Shown piece after piece: positions 1 to 8,574 of a DNA stretch of 64,000 nucleotides. The stretch comes from Novosphingobium sp. SG919 (GTDB taxonomy: Bacteria > Pseudomonadota > Alphaproteobacteria > Sphingomonadales > Sphingomonadaceae): NCBI RefSeq assembly GCF_012932495.1, contig NZ_JABCNG010000003.1:186001-250000 (forward strand), in the 5' to 3' direction. The notes beneath the pieces are model-generated. The model had not been told where the DNA came from, did not search any database, and saw only the letters and a list, made by a program, of their open reading frames with translations. The first letter of the stretch is position 1. Each line of letters opens with the position of its first letter. The translations under genes and the position numbers were made by a program.

Positions 1-153
1 GCGGTGAAGATCGGCGACGTGAACGCCAAGGGCATCGTCGTGCGCGAAGGGCTGACCGGCAACGAACGCGTGGTGCTGCGCGCGGGCGGCTTCCTCAATC
101 CCGGTGACACGGTGCGACCGGTGCTGGCCGGTTCCGCGGCCCCAGCCCAGTAA
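1..153 (+). CDS. RND efflux periplasmic adaptor subunit (3' end only)
   Basis: The last 50 codons of a gene that enters from the left edge, ending in TAA at 151-153. The reading GNERVVLRAGGFLNPGDTV followed by RPV is the usual C-terminal membrane-proximal segment of membrane fusion proteins of tripartite RND pumps (HlyD/AcrA family). These bridge the inner-membrane pump to the outer-membrane channel. The RND permease starts 48 bases downstream on the same strand, which supports the call. The rest of the gene lies outside the window, so substrate and length cannot be judged. Confidence 0.75.
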   Translation, partial: AVKIGDVNAKGIVVREGLTGNERVVLRAGGFLNPGDTVRPVLAGSAAPAQ

Positions 154-200
154 TCCCGGCGCACTGATCGCAGCCCATCAATCGGACCAGGGGAACGGCC

Positions 201-3200
201 ATGAACTTTCGCAATCTCTCGGCCTGGTCGATTCGCAACCCGGTCGTTCCCATCGTGCTGTTCCTGGGGCTGACCCTGGCGGGCCTGGTCTCCTTCATGC
301 TGATGAAGGTGCAGGACCAGCCCGATATCGAATTCCCGCTGGTGATCGTGTCGATCAGCCAGCCCGGCGCCGCGCCGACCGAAATCGAAACCCAGATCAC
401 CCAGCGCGTGGAATCGGCCGTGCGCACGATTTCGGGGGTGGACACGATCACCTCCACTGCATCGGAAGGCGCGAGCCAGACGATGGTGCAGTTCAAGATC
501 GGCACCGATATCTATGGCGCGGTGGCCGAAGTGAAGAACGCGGTGGACCAGGTGCGCGGCGACCTGCCCGACGGCATCCTGGAACCGCAAGTGTTCAAGG
601 CGGAAACCTCGTCGGACCCGATCGCCTATTGGGCGGTTTCGGCCGACGACATGACGATCGAGCAGTTGTCGTGGTTCGTGGACGACACCATCGCCAAGCG
701 GCTGTTGGCCATTCCCGGCATGGCCGAAGTGAAGCGCGCCGGCGGCGTGACGCGCGAGATTGCCGTCACGCTCGATCCCATGCGGATGAAATCGTTCGGC
801 GTCACCGCGATCCAGGTCAACAACGCCCTGCGCGCGGTCAATCTCAACGCCGCGGGCGGCAAGGCCGAAGTGGCCGGGGCGCGCCAGTCGGTGCGCGTGC
901 TGGGCAATGCCCATTCGGCGTTCGACCTTGGCCAGACGCAGATCTCGCTTTCGGCGGGCCGCGTCATCCGCCTGTCCGACGTCGCCGACGTGCGCGACAG
1001 CTTCAGCGAAATCACCTCGATCGCCAAGTTCAACGGCAAGCCGGTGGTGACGTTCAGCATCGCCCGTGCGCGCGGCGAATCCGATGTCAGCGTCTATGAC
1101 GAGACGGTCAAGGAACTGGCCAAGATTTCGGCCGAGCAGGGCCACAAGATCCGCTTCACCCGGCTGTTCACCAGCGTGAACTATACCAAGCAGCAGTACC
1201 ACACCTCGATGTCCTCGATGGTCGAAGGCGCGGTGCTGGCGGTGATCGTGGTGTTCTTCTTCCTGCGCGATTGGCGGGCCACGTTCGTTTCGGCCATCGC
1301 CATTCCGCTTTCGGCCATTCCCACCTTTGCCGTGATGCACCTGATGGGCTTCACGCTCAACACCATGTCGCTGCTGGCCCTGGGGCTGGTGGCGGGCGTG
1401 CTGGTGGACGATGCCATCGTGGAAATCGAGAACATCGTGCGGCACATCCGCATGGGCAAGACACCGTTCCAGGCCTCGATCGACGCGGCCGACGAAATCG
1501 GCCTGGCCGTGGTGGCCACCACGTTCTCGATCGTCGCGGTGTTCCTGCCGGTGGGCCTGATGCCCGGCATTTCGGGCCAGTTCTTCAAGAACTTCGGCCT
1601 GACCGTGGTGGTGGCCGTGCTGTTCTCGCTGCTTGTGGCGCGCATGATCACGCCCATGGTCGCGGCCTATTTCCTCAAGCGGGACCAGCGCGACATTCCC
1701 CACGGCGAAGGCCCGTGGATGGACCGCTACATGGCCGTGCTGCGCTGGTCGCTCGATACCAGCAAGGCGGCCGCCTATCGCGCGCTGCATCCGCGCCGCC
1801 GGGTGCGCGCCCGGCTGCGCGACCACCGCTTGTGGATGATGGGCATCGGCCTGGGAGCGCTGCTGCTGACGGGCGCGATGTTCTTGGTCATCCCCACCCA
1901 GTTCTTCCCCGATACCGACAGCGATTTCTCGCAGATCAACGTGGAAATGGTGCCCGGCACCACGATCGAGCAGACGGCTGCAAAGCTCGACGAAGTCTAT
2001 GCCCTGATCAAGAACGAGCCCGAAATCGACGTGGCGCTGGAGCGTATCACCGAAGGCAGCGGGCGCATCATCATGACCCTGCGCAAGGACCGCGCGCGCA
2101 CCAGCCTGCAATTCCAGCGTGAATTGACGCCGCGCCTGCAACATATCGCCGACGCGCGCGTGACGTTCCAGGATCAGAACGGCGGGGGCGGCAGCAGCGG
2201 TTCGGGCCGGCCGATCAGCATTATGCTTTCGGGCTCCGATCCCGACCTCTTGCAGCGCACGGCGCAGACCCTGGTGCAGCAGATGAGCGGACTCAAGCAA
2301 GTGGTCGCGCCGCGCATCAGCGCCGACTTGCGCCGCCCGGAAATCGTCATCACCCCGCACCTCGATCTGGCCGCCTCGCTGGGCGTGACCACCCAGGCGC
2401 TGAGCCAGACGATCCGCATCGCCACGCAGGGCGAGATCGACATGAACAGCGCCAAGTTCTCGCTGTCGGATCGCCAGGTGCCGATCCGGGTGAAGCTGCC
2501 GATCGATTCGCGCCGCGATCTCACCACGATCGAGAACATGCCGGTGCAGACCTCCACCGGCGGTTCGGTGCCGCTGGCGCGCGTGGCCAGCATCGGCTTC
2601 GGCTCGGGCCCGACCACGATCCAGCGCTACAACCAGAACCACCGCATCTTCGTGGGGGCAGACCTGCCGCCGGGCGTGGTGAAAAGCACGGCGACGGATG
2701 CCATTGCCAAGCTGCCGATCATGCAGGACCTGCCCACCGGCGTGTCCAACGCCCCGGCTGGCGAAGACCGCTGGCAGCAGGAAATGCTGGCCAACTTCTT
2801 CATCGCGCTGGCCACGGGCGTGCTGCTGGTGTTCTCGGTGCTGGTGCTGCTCTACCACCGTTTCGTTTCGCCGCTGGTGAACATGGGTTCGCTGTTCCTG
2901 GCGCCTTTGGGCGGGCTGCTGCTGCTCGGCTTCGTGGGCCAGGCACTGAGCCTGCCGGTGTTCATCGGCGTGCTGATGCTGTTCGGGATCGTGGCCAAGA
3001 ACTCCATCCTGCTGATCGACTTTGCGATCGAGGAAATGACGACGGGCAAGGACAAGCTGCACGCCATCACCGAAGCCGGGCACAAGCGCGCGCAGCCGAT
3101 CATCATGACCACGGTGGCAATGATCGCGGGCATGGTGCCCACGGCGATTTCCGTGGGCGGCGATGCCGGCTGGCGCGCGCCGATGGGCACCGTGGTGATC

Positions 3201-3380
3201 GGCGGCCTCGCCTTGTCCACCTTGCTGACACTGCTGATCGTGCCCGCCGGCTTCAGCCTGGCCGATGGCCTGGAAAAGCGCCTGGGCCCTTGGCTTGCCC
3301 GCCACGTGCTGACCAGCGAACCACGCAAGCCCCCCGTTGCCGGGAACCTCGCCGCGCATGAGGCATTCCCGGCGGAGTGA
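201..3380 (+). CDS. Efflux RND transporter permease subunit
   Basis: A 1059-residue inner-membrane pump of the RND superfamily, the usual AcrB-family length. Proton influx drives export of lipophilic compounds through the adaptor encoded just upstream. The family proton-relay residues are visible: an Asp pair near 403-404 in GVLVDDAIVEIEN and a Lys near 933 in FGIVAKNSILLIDF. An N-terminal helix leads into a first porter loop beginning VQDQPDIEFPLV. A glycine-rich stretch (GGGGSSGSG) sits near residue 660. An ATG start with GGGGAACGG upstream fits. It overlaps the next gene by 4 bases. The subclass resembles the HAE1/NolG-type pumps; the substrate is unknown. Confidence 0.93.
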   Translation: MNFRNLSAWSIRNPVVPIVLFLGLTLAGLVSFMLMKVQDQPDIEFPLVIVSISQPGAAPTEIETQITQRVESAVRTISGVDTITSTASEGASQTMVQFKIGTDIYGAVAEVKNAVDQVRGDLPDGILEPQVFKAETSSDPIAYWAVSADDMTIEQLSWFVDDTIAKRLLAIPGMAEVKRAGGVTREIAVTLDPMRMKSFGVTAIQVNNALRAVNLNAAGGKAEVAGARQSVRVLGNAHSAFDLGQTQISLSAGRVIRLSDVADVRDSFSEITSIAKFNGKPVVTFSIARARGESDVSVYDETVKELAKISAEQGHKIRFTRLFTSVNYTKQQYHTSMSSMVEGAVLAVIVVFFFLRDWRATFVSAIAIPLSAIPTFAVMHLMGFTLNTMSLLALGLVAGVLVDDAIVEIENIVRHIRMGKTPFQASIDAADEIGLAVVATTFSIVAVFLPVGLMPGISGQFFKNFGLTVVVAVLFSLLVARMITPMVAAYFLKRDQRDIPHGEGPWMDRYMAVLRWSLDTSKAAAYRALHPRRRVRARLRDHRLWMMGIGLGALLLTGAMFLVIPTQFFPDTDSDFSQINVEMVPGTTIEQTAAKLDEVYALIKNEPEIDVALERITEGSGRIIMTLRKDRARTSLQFQRELTPRLQHIADARVTFQDQNGGGGSSGSGRPISIMLSGSDPDLLQRTAQTLVQQMSGLKQVVAPRISADLRRPEIVITPHLDLAASLGVTTQALSQTIRIATQGEIDMNSAKFSLSDRQVPIRVKLPIDSRRDLTTIENMPVQTSTGGSVPLARVASIGFGSGPTTIQRYNQNHRIFVGADLPPGVVKSTATDAIAKLPIMQDLPTGVSNAPAGEDRWQQEMLANFFIALATGVLLVFSVLVLLYHRFVSPLVNMGSLFLAPLGGLLLLGFVGQALSLPVFIGVLMLFGIVAKNSILLIDFAIEEMTTGKDKLHAITEAGHKRAQPIIMTTVAMIAGMVPTAISVGGDAGWRAPMGTVVIGGLALSTLLTLLIVPAGFSLADGLEKRLGPWLARHVLTSEPRKPPVAGNLAAHEAFPAE

Positions 3381-4672
3381 CCATTGCTTCCCGCCGCGCG
3401 GCCCGTCCCTTCAGGCCCCTGTTCCCGTCGGTCGACCGGGCGCGCACCACGCGCCTGGTGGCGACGGGGCTGCTGGTGGCCATGGCGGGGCTGTTCGTGC
3501 TGGCGCGCACGATGCTTGCCGCGCCTGGTGCGGCGCCGGCCTGGGGTTACCTGCGCGCCTTTGCCGAAGCGGCGATGGTGGGCGGCCTGGCCGACTGGTT
3601 TGCCGTCACCGCGCTGTTTCGCCACCCGCTGGGCCTGCCGATCCCGCACACCGCGATCATCCCTGAAAACAAGGATCGCATCGCGGATTCGCTGGCGGGT
3701 TTCCTGCAATCCAATTTCCTCACGCCCCAGGTGGTGGCCCGCCGTATGGCCGGGCTGGACGTGGCGGGTGCAGCCGGCGCGTTCCTGACCGCCCCGAAGA
3801 CCGGCGGGGAGCAAGGCCGCCTGGCGGCGGGCGCGGCCAGCCTGGCCGCCGATATCCTCGAATCGCTCGATCGGGAAAAGCTGGGTGGCATGGCCAAGCA
3901 GGCGCTGCGCCAACAGATCGACCGGATCGACCTGGCCCCACTGCTGGGCCAGATGCTGCAGGCGATGATCGCCGATGGGCGGCACGTGCCGTTGATCGAG
4001 GCCCTGCTGGGCAAGACCGCGCAGACCCTGGAAGCCAACGAAGCGCTGCTGCGCAACCTGATCCACGATCGCGCCAATGCCCTGGTGCGGCTGGTCAAGC
4101 TGGACGAGCGCCTGGCCAACACGATCCTGGACGGCATCTACAAGCTGCTTGCCGAAGCCGTCGTGCATCCCGACCACCCGCTGCGCATCAAGATCGTGGA
4201 AGGGCTGGAGCAGCTGGCGCACGACCTTGTGGCCGATCCGGCGATGGGTGCCCGGGTGGCGCAGATGAAAGCCGAATTGCTCGACAATCCAGCCTTTACC
4301 GACTGGCTCGACGCCTTGTGGGAACGCGCGCGGGGCGGCTTGCTGGCGGCGGTGCGCGGCGGCGCTGGCGGCGCGCTGTCTGGTCAGGTTGGCGTGGCAC
4401 TGGCCGATCTGGGCCGCGCGTTGCAGACCGACGGGCGCCTCGCCTTGCTGGTCAATCGTTTTGCCCGGCGCACCCTGGTGGGGATCGTCAGCCGCTATGG
4501 CGGGCAGATCGTGCGCCTGGTTTCCGAAACCATCCGTCGCTGGGACGCACGCACCGTGACCGCGCGGATCGAAGGGGCGGTGGGCCGCGACCTGCAGTTC
4601 ATCCGCATCAACGGCACGCTGGTGGGCGGATTGGTGGGCCTGGCGCTGCACGCGCTCGATCGCGCGCTGTGA
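3377..4672 (+). CDS. DUF445 domain-containing membrane protein
   Basis: A 431-residue protein of the DUF445 (YjiN-like) family, with N- and C-terminal hydrophobic segments around a long helical, soluble-looking middle. The N-terminal stretch FAEAAMVGGLADWFAVTALFRHPLGLPIPHT and the IPENKDRIADSLAGFL that follows are strongly typical. The start is GTG and forms GTGA with the stop of the RND gene, so translation is probably coupled and it belongs to the efflux transcript. A hairpin with a T run follows the stop codon. Biochemical role unknown in the family; a link to efflux is inferred only from the operon. Confidence 0.85.
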   Translation: MTIASRRAARPFRPLFPSVDRARTTRLVATGLLVAMAGLFVLARTMLAAPGAAPAWGYLRAFAEAAMVGGLADWFAVTALFRHPLGLPIPHTAIIPENKDRIADSLAGFLQSNFLTPQVVARRMAGLDVAGAAGAFLTAPKTGGEQGRLAAGAASLAADILESLDREKLGGMAKQALRQQIDRIDLAPLLGQMLQAMIADGRHVPLIEALLGKTAQTLEANEALLRNLIHDRANALVRLVKLDERLANTILDGIYKLLAEAVVHPDHPLRIKIVEGLEQLAHDLVADPAMGARVAQMKAELLDNPAFTDWLDALWERARGGLLAAVRGGAGGALSGQVGVALADLGRALQTDGRLALLVNRFARRTLVGIVSRYGGQIVRLVSETIRRWDARTVTARIEGAVGRDLQFIRINGTLVGGLVGLALHALDRAL

Positions 4673-4694
4673 CCATGAACTGCTTGTTTCCACG

Positions 4695-4721
4695 CCCCTT
4701 GGTGCGAACCATAGGGGTTTT
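4695..4721 (+). terminator. Rho-independent terminator after the efflux operon
   Basis: CCCCT-TGGT, loop gcga, ACCA-t-AGGGG, then TTTT: a nine-pair stem with one bulged T and a 4-base loop. It sits 22 bases after the DUF445 stop and 33 bases before the dxs start. This separates the efflux operon from dxs, so dxs probably has its own promoter or relies on readthrough. Confidence 0.65.
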
Positions 4722-4754
4722 CTCGACAGGGCGGAACAAGGGGTGTAAGGCGCG

Positions 4755-6680
4755 ATGATGACCGCAATTCCGGCCACGCCTCTGCTCGACACCGTCGATA
4801 CCCCCGCCGACCTGCGCCGCCTGGCCCCGGGCCAGTTGCGCCAATTGGCAGACGAACTGCGCGCCGAAATGATTTCGGCCGTGGGGCAGACCGGTGGCCA
4901 CCTGGGTTCCGGCCTGGGCGTGGTGGAACTGACCACCGCGATCCACTACGTGTTCAACACGCCCGAAGACCGGCTGGTGTGGGACGTGGGGCACCAGGCC
5001 TATCCGCACAAGATCCTCACCGGCCGCCGCAGCCGCATCCGCACGCTGCGCCAGGGCGGCGGGCTTTCCGGCTTCACCAAGCGCAGCGAAAGCGAATACG
5101 ATCCGTTCGGCACCGCCCACAGCTCCACGTCGATCTCGGCGGCGCTGGGCTTTGCCGTGGCCAACAAGCTGGCGGGCAAGCCGGGCAAGGCGATTGCCGT
5201 GATCGGCGATGGCGCGATGAGCGCGGGCATGGCCTACGAGGCGATGAACAACGCCGAGGCTGCTGGCAACCGCCTGATCGTCATCCTCAACGACAACGAC
5301 ATGTCGATCGCGCCGCCGGTGGGCGGGCTTTCGGGCTATCTCGCGCGGCTGGTATCGTCGCGGCCCTTCCTGGAGCTGCGCGAACTGGCCAAGAAGCTGT
5401 CGCGCCGCCTGCCCCGCCCGCTGCATCAGGCCGCCAAGAAGACCGACGAATTTGCCCGCGGCATGGCCATGGGCGGCACCCTGTTCGAGGAACTGGGCTT
5501 CTACTATGTCGGCCCGATCGACGGGCACAACCTGGACCAGCTGATCCCGGTTCTGGAAAACGTGCGCGACGCGGCCGAGGGGCCGTGCCTGGTCCACGTC
5601 GTCACGCAAAAGGGCAAGGGCTATGCCCCGGCCGAGGCCGCGGCCGACAAGTATCACGGCGTGCAGAAGTTCGACGTGATCACCGGCGAACAGGTGAAAA
5701 GCGCGGGCGGCCCGCCCAGCTATACCAACGTCTTTGCCCAGGCCCTGATGGCCGAGGCCCAGACCGATCCCACGGTCTGCGCGATCACCGCCGCGATGCC
5801 TTCGGGCACGGGGCTGGACAAGTTCGCCAAGGCCTTTCCCGATCGCCTGTTCGATGTGGGCATTGCCGAACAGCATGCCGTGACCTTTGCCGCCGGCCTT
5901 GCCGCGCAAGGGATGCGGCCGTTCTGCGCGATCTATTCCACGTTCCTGCAGCGCGCCTATGACCAGGTGGTCCACGACGTGGCAATCCAGAACCTGCCCG
6001 TGCGCTTTGCCATCGACCGCGCCGGGCTGGTGGGGGCCGACGGCGCCACCCACGCCGGCTCGTTCGACGTCACGTACCTGGCCAGCCTGCCCAACCTGGT
6101 GGTGATGGCCGCGGCGGACGAGGCGGAGCTGGTGCACATGGTGCACACCGCCGCGGCCCACGATTCCGGCCCGATCGCGTTCCGCTATCCGCGCGGCAAT
6201 GGCGTGGGCGTGGCGCTGCCCACCGTTCCCGAAGTGCTGCCGATCGGCAAGGGCCGCGTGGTGCGCGAAGGCAGCAAGGTGGCGATCCTCTCGCTCGGCA
6301 CCCGCCTGGCCGAAGCGCTCAAGGCGGCAGACCAACTCGATGCGCGCGGCCTGTCCACCACCGTCGCAGACCTGCGCTTCGTCAAGCCGCTGGACGATGA
6401 CCTGATCCGCCGCCTGATTGCCACGCACGAAGTGGTGATCACGATCGAGGAAGGCGCGATCGGCGGCCTGGGTGCCCATGTGCTGACCATGGCCAGCGAC
6501 GAAGGGCTGACCGATACGGGCCTGAAAATCCGCACCATGCGCCTGCCGGACGTGTTCCAGGATCACGATTCGCCCGAGAAGCAGTACGACCAAGCCGGCC
6601 TCAACGCCCCGCACATCGTCGATACCGTGCTCAAGGCCCTGCGCCACAACAGCGCCGGCGTGCAGGAAGCGCGCGCCTGA
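4755..6680 (+). CDS. dxs: 1-deoxy-D-xylulose-5-phosphate synthase
   Basis: A 641-residue thiamine-diphosphate enzyme that condenses pyruvate with glyceraldehyde 3-phosphate, the first step of the MEP isoprenoid pathway in the cytoplasm. Length and layout match bacterial DXS. The N-terminal signature [16 protein letters not shown] is present. The ThDP-binding motif runs from [17 protein letters not shown] to the Asn of [15 protein letters not shown]. The cofactor-activating Glu is in [20 protein letters not shown]. The start is ATGATG after AAGG at about 6 bases. No co-directional partner gene follows, so it appears to be a single-gene unit behind the terminator at 4695-4721. Confidence 0.97.
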   Translation: MMTAIPATPLLDTVDTPADLRRLAPGQLRQLADELRAEMISAVGQTGGHLGSGLGVVELTTAIHYVFNTPEDRLVWDVGHQAYPHKILTGRRSRIRTLRQGGGLSGFTKRSESEYDPFGTAHSSTSISAALGFAVANKLAGKPGKAIAVIGDGAMSAGMAYEAMNNAEAAGNRLIVILNDNDMSIAPPVGGLSGYLARLVSSRPFLELRELAKKLSRRLPRPLHQAAKKTDEFARGMAMGGTLFEELGFYYVGPIDGHNLDQLIPVLENVRDAAEGPCLVHVVTQKGKGYAPAEAAADKYHGVQKFDVITGEQVKSAGGPPSYTNVFAQALMAEAQTDPTVCAITAAMPSGTGLDKFAKAFPDRLFDVGIAEQHAVTFAAGLAAQGMRPFCAIYSTFLQRAYDQVVHDVAIQNLPVRFAIDRAGLVGADGATHAGSFDVTYLASLPNLVVMAAADEAELVHMVHTAAAHDSGPIAFRYPRGNGVGVALPTVPEVLPIGKGRVVREGSKVAILSLGTRLAEALKAADQLDARGLSTTVADLRFVKPLDDDLIRRLIATHEVVITIEEGAIGGLGAHVLTMASDEGLTDTGLKIRTMRLPDVFQDHDSPEKQYDQAGLNAPHIVDTVLKALRHNSAGVQEARA

Positions 6681-6730
6681 GAGCGCGGGCGACGGGCAAG
6701 ACACGCTTCCGTTCCCGCCAGCGGCGACAG

Positions 6731-6754
6731 CGTCACTCAGGACTTGATCCGGGG
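6731..6754 (+). repeat. Left arm of an inverted repeat flanking the 6848-7273 gene
   Basis: The 24-base arm beginning cgtcactcaggacttgatcc matches the reverse complement of 7301-7324 at 21 of 24 positions by eye. It is also related to the paired arms at 31221-31303 (cgtcatcccgggcttgaccc). Dispersed palindromic repeats of this kind are common between genes in sphingomonads (general knowledge). Here the two arms are separated by a gene instead of a short loop. Confidence 0.6.
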
Positions 6755-6847
6755 TTGCGCGGTCGCTGAGGCGAGCATTCGGCGCGGCTGGCGCCGGCTT
6801 TCCCCACAGTGCCAGCGCTTGCTTGCCAAGGCCGCAGCCATCGGCAC

Positions 6848-7273
6848 ATGACGGCAATGGCTACCGTATTTGTGCTTCATCATGTTCGTCAGGATGACGT
6901 GTTCGGCGATGATGCCAAGCTCATCGGCGTCTACACAACCGATGCTGGCGCAAAGAATGCGCAATCACGGCTAGCGATGCAGCCCGGATTTCGAGAATAT
7001 CCCGCCGGATTTCATATCGACGAATATCCGCTCGACAAGGACCACTGGACCGAAGGATTTGTCACCACGACCCGCATCAACATGCCGCTGGAGCATGAAG
7101 CCACGGAAAATTGGGCTATGGTCCTCGTGCAAGACCTTCACGACGGTCGATACGAGGTTCTTGGCCCTATGCCGAAGGACGAACACTGGCGCTTCCGCCC
7201 CGGCTCCATCGTGCGGTGTGAGACGGTGATCGAGAACGGCGAAGAGTGTTTGGTGGCCTCTTCCATGGCATGA
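6848..7273 (+). CDS. Small DUF7336-like hypothetical protein
   Basis: A 141-residue protein starting ATG at 6848; ATG at 6857 is an equally possible start. The N-terminal reading VFVLHHVR, then DDAKLIGVYTTDAGAKNAQSR, then FHIDEYPLDKDHWTEGF resembles small proteins grouped as DUF7336, often found singly or near mobile DNA. No catalytic motif, signal peptide or membrane segment is visible. Base composition is clearly less GC-rich than the neighbours, and it uses codons such as ttt, gta, cat and aaa that are rare nearby. It is bracketed by inverted repeat arms and lies on the 3' side of tRNA-Leu. Together these suggest recent acquisition. Function unknown. Confidence 0.7.
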   Translation: MTAMATVFVLHHVRQDDVFGDDAKLIGVYTTDAGAKNAQSRLAMQPGFREYPAGFHIDEYPLDKDHWTEGFVTTTRINMPLEHEATENWAMVLVQDLHDGRYEVLGPMPKDEHWRFRPGSIVRCETVIENGEECLVASSMA

Positions 7274-7300
7274 GCCGCTCCGGCCATTTTTGGCGCTATC

Positions 7301-7324
7301 CCCCTGATCAAGTCTGGAGTGACG
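7301..7324 (-). repeat. Right arm of the inverted repeat flanking the 6848-7273 gene
   Basis: Read on the minus strand this begins cgtcactccagacttgatca and matches the left arm at 6731-6754 with three mismatches in 24. It starts 28 bases after the stop of the enclosed gene and 67 bases before the tRNA-Leu 3' end. Confidence 0.6.
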
Positions 7325-7390
7325 TGATGAGTGGGACGCAAGAGTCGTTCTCCGCCCACGCCTGGCCACTTCGACGCCACCGATGGTAGA

Positions 7391-7477
7391 TGGTGCGGGC
7401 GGCCGGACTTGAACCGGCATGGGCAAAGCCCGACGGATTTTAAGTCCGTTGCGTCTGACCAATTTCGCCACGCCCGC
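7391..7477 (-). tRNA. tRNA-Leu (anticodon UAA)
   Basis: Read on the minus strand: an 87-base tRNA with acceptor stem GCGGGCG/CGCCCGC, discriminator A and encoded CCA (7391-7393). The anticodon stem acgga/tccgt closes loop CTTAAAA, giving anticodon TAA. A long variable arm (CGGGCTTTGCCCA) marks a class II leucine tRNA, and the T arm GCCGGTTCAAGTCCGGC is canonical. It decodes UUA/UUG, and UUA is a rare codon in this GC-rich genome. Confidence 0.95.
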
Positions 7478-7851
7478 ACGCAGCCACGGCTATAGGAGGC
7501 TGGCCTTGCCCCGCCAAGAGGCCAGGCAAAAAAGCGCACGGGCGACATCGGCCCATTTGGGAAAAGTCGTGCTCAAGGAACCGGTTGGCTGCGCGAAACG
7601 GGATCGCACACAACCCGGTTTTTGAATGGCAGGCAGCGCCATCGCAACGGCGAAAACGCTGCCTGCCCCCCCCCTGTAACGGCGCTGCCGTGCCCCTGGC
7701 AACGCCGCTGCTAGACGCTGTCGGCGTTCAACGGAACGCCATCAGCCTCTATTTCTTGGCTGAAGTGCAATGGATCGGCGAAAACAAATTCCCCGTTTTC
7801 GCCATCGCACGCTGTGCAGGCGTGCGATCGTTGTCATCGCACTGTGGCAGA
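7478..7851. other. 374-bp non-coding gap with several perfect hairpins
   Basis: No convincing gene lies between tRNA-Leu and ihfB. Four perfect inverted repeats do: 7628-7638 with 7657-7667 (11 pairs, GGCAGGCAGCG), 7723-7728 with 7735-7740 (6 pairs), 7777-7785 with 7795-7803 (9 pairs, GGCGAAAAC), and 7804-7812 with 7820-7828 (9 pairs, ATCGCACGC). The last two abut with no gap. Fragments such as catcgcaac, ggcgaaaac and catcgcac recur among loops and stems. A plus-strand CGGG...CCCG stem followed by T5 ends near 7623. This may hold ihfB 3' structures, a small RNA, or a decayed palindromic repeat cluster. Confidence 0.45.
7489..7517 (-). promoter_or_regulatory. Likely sigma-70 promoter of tRNA-Leu
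   Basis: On the minus strand TTGGCG is followed by 17 bases and TATAGC. The tRNA 5' end lies 11 bases beyond the -10 box. Spacing and position fit a housekeeping promoter giving a 5' leader of only a few bases. Read by eye; no transcript data. Confidence 0.5.
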
Positions 7852-8133
7852 TCACTCGGCGTTGAGCCGGATCCGCATCTCCTTGCCTGGCTTGAAATAG
7901 GGCACGCGCTTGCCCGGCACGTCAACGGATTCGCCGGTGCGCGGGTTGCGGCCCTTGCGGGCATCGCGTTCACGCGTGGAAAAGGCGCCAAAACCGCGCA
8001 GTTCCACCCGTCCGCCATCGGCCAACCGCCCGGCGATTTCGTCGAAGAAGACATCGACCACGCGTTCGATCTCTTCGGCGCGAAGGCCGGGACTATCTTT
8101 GGCCAGAGCTTGCAGCAATTCGGAACGTATCAT
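7852..8133 (-). CDS. ihfB: Integration host factor subunit beta
   Basis: A 93-residue DNA-bending protein of the HU/IHF family. It opens MIRSELLQALAKDSPGL, has the hallmark GRVELRGFGAFSTRERDARKGRNPRTGE spanning the beta arm, and ends VPYFKPGKEMRIRLN, which is typical of the beta subunit. It pairs with IhfA, encoded elsewhere, to bend DNA at replication origins, promoters and recombination sites. It appears to be a single gene: the neighbour below is tRNA-Leu after 374 bases, and the upstream gene is divergent. Two abutting hairpins at 7777-7828 lie downstream. Confidence 0.92.
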   Translation of the reverse strand: MIRSELLQALAKDSPGLRAEEIERVVDVFFDEIAGRLADGGRVELRGFGAFSTRERDARKGRNPRTGESVDVPGKRVPYFKPGKEMRIRLNAE

Positions 8134-8574
8134 GTCACTCCCCCTTCATCGATGCCCCCCGGCACCGTTTGAAGTCCCTTTTGCGCCTATAGACCCCCGT
8201 CGAGGCGCAGTGACCCTTGTGCCAGACGTCGGACAAGTGTTCAACTTATCGAAGGTTCATAAATTGCCGAGAAATTCGCCTAAAATGGGGCATTTAGGCC
8301 GATCGTTGCAGAATTTTTTCACGGCCGCCCCGTCAGGCACGGCGCAGACCGGCCTGGGCACGGCGCGTGCGGGTTGATTTCGGCGCAGCCGGCCGGCGCG
8401 AAACGATCATGCAGCCTGTGCCCGCAGCGGCGCACATTCGTTGCAAAGCGGGGCAGCGACACAAATAGCGCCTTTCCAAAGCGCACAATCCGGTTAGTTT
8501 CCGGCGAAACTGAACTGGCCCCCGCCTGGCGATCCGCATTCGCAGGCGGGGCTTTTCATGGAGCGCATCCACGC
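8134..8574. other. 441-bp intergenic region between ihfB and the peptide transporter
   Basis: No convincing gene is seen. The ihfB-proximal part is relatively AT-rich around 8240-8330 (gttcataaattgccgag, cagaattttttcacgg) and probably contains the divergent promoters. The distal part contains short direct repeats (gcacggcgc twice near 8338-8368), GC-rich palindromic sequence near 8390, and a terminator-like hairpin at 8520-8556 directly before the transporter start. A leader RNA is plausible. Confidence 0.4.
8520..8556 (+). terminator. Terminator-like hairpin in the peptide transporter leader
   Basis: CCCCGCCTG pairs perfectly with CAGGCGGGG across a 14-base loop and is followed by CTTTT. 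The hairpin ends 18 bases before the ATG at 8575. No plus-strand gene lies upstream for it to terminate, so it may be an attenuator of the transporter transcript or the end of an unannotated small RNA. Confidence 0.5.

Noticed and set aside
2852..4936. A 694-codon open frame on the minus strand, opposite the RND end, DUF445 and dxs start
   Set aside because: It has no recognizable protein and lies wholly opposite well-supported genes. Long antisense frames are expected in GC-rich coding DNA. The similar frames at 4608-6857, 8494-10608 and 22114-24393 were rejected for the same reason.
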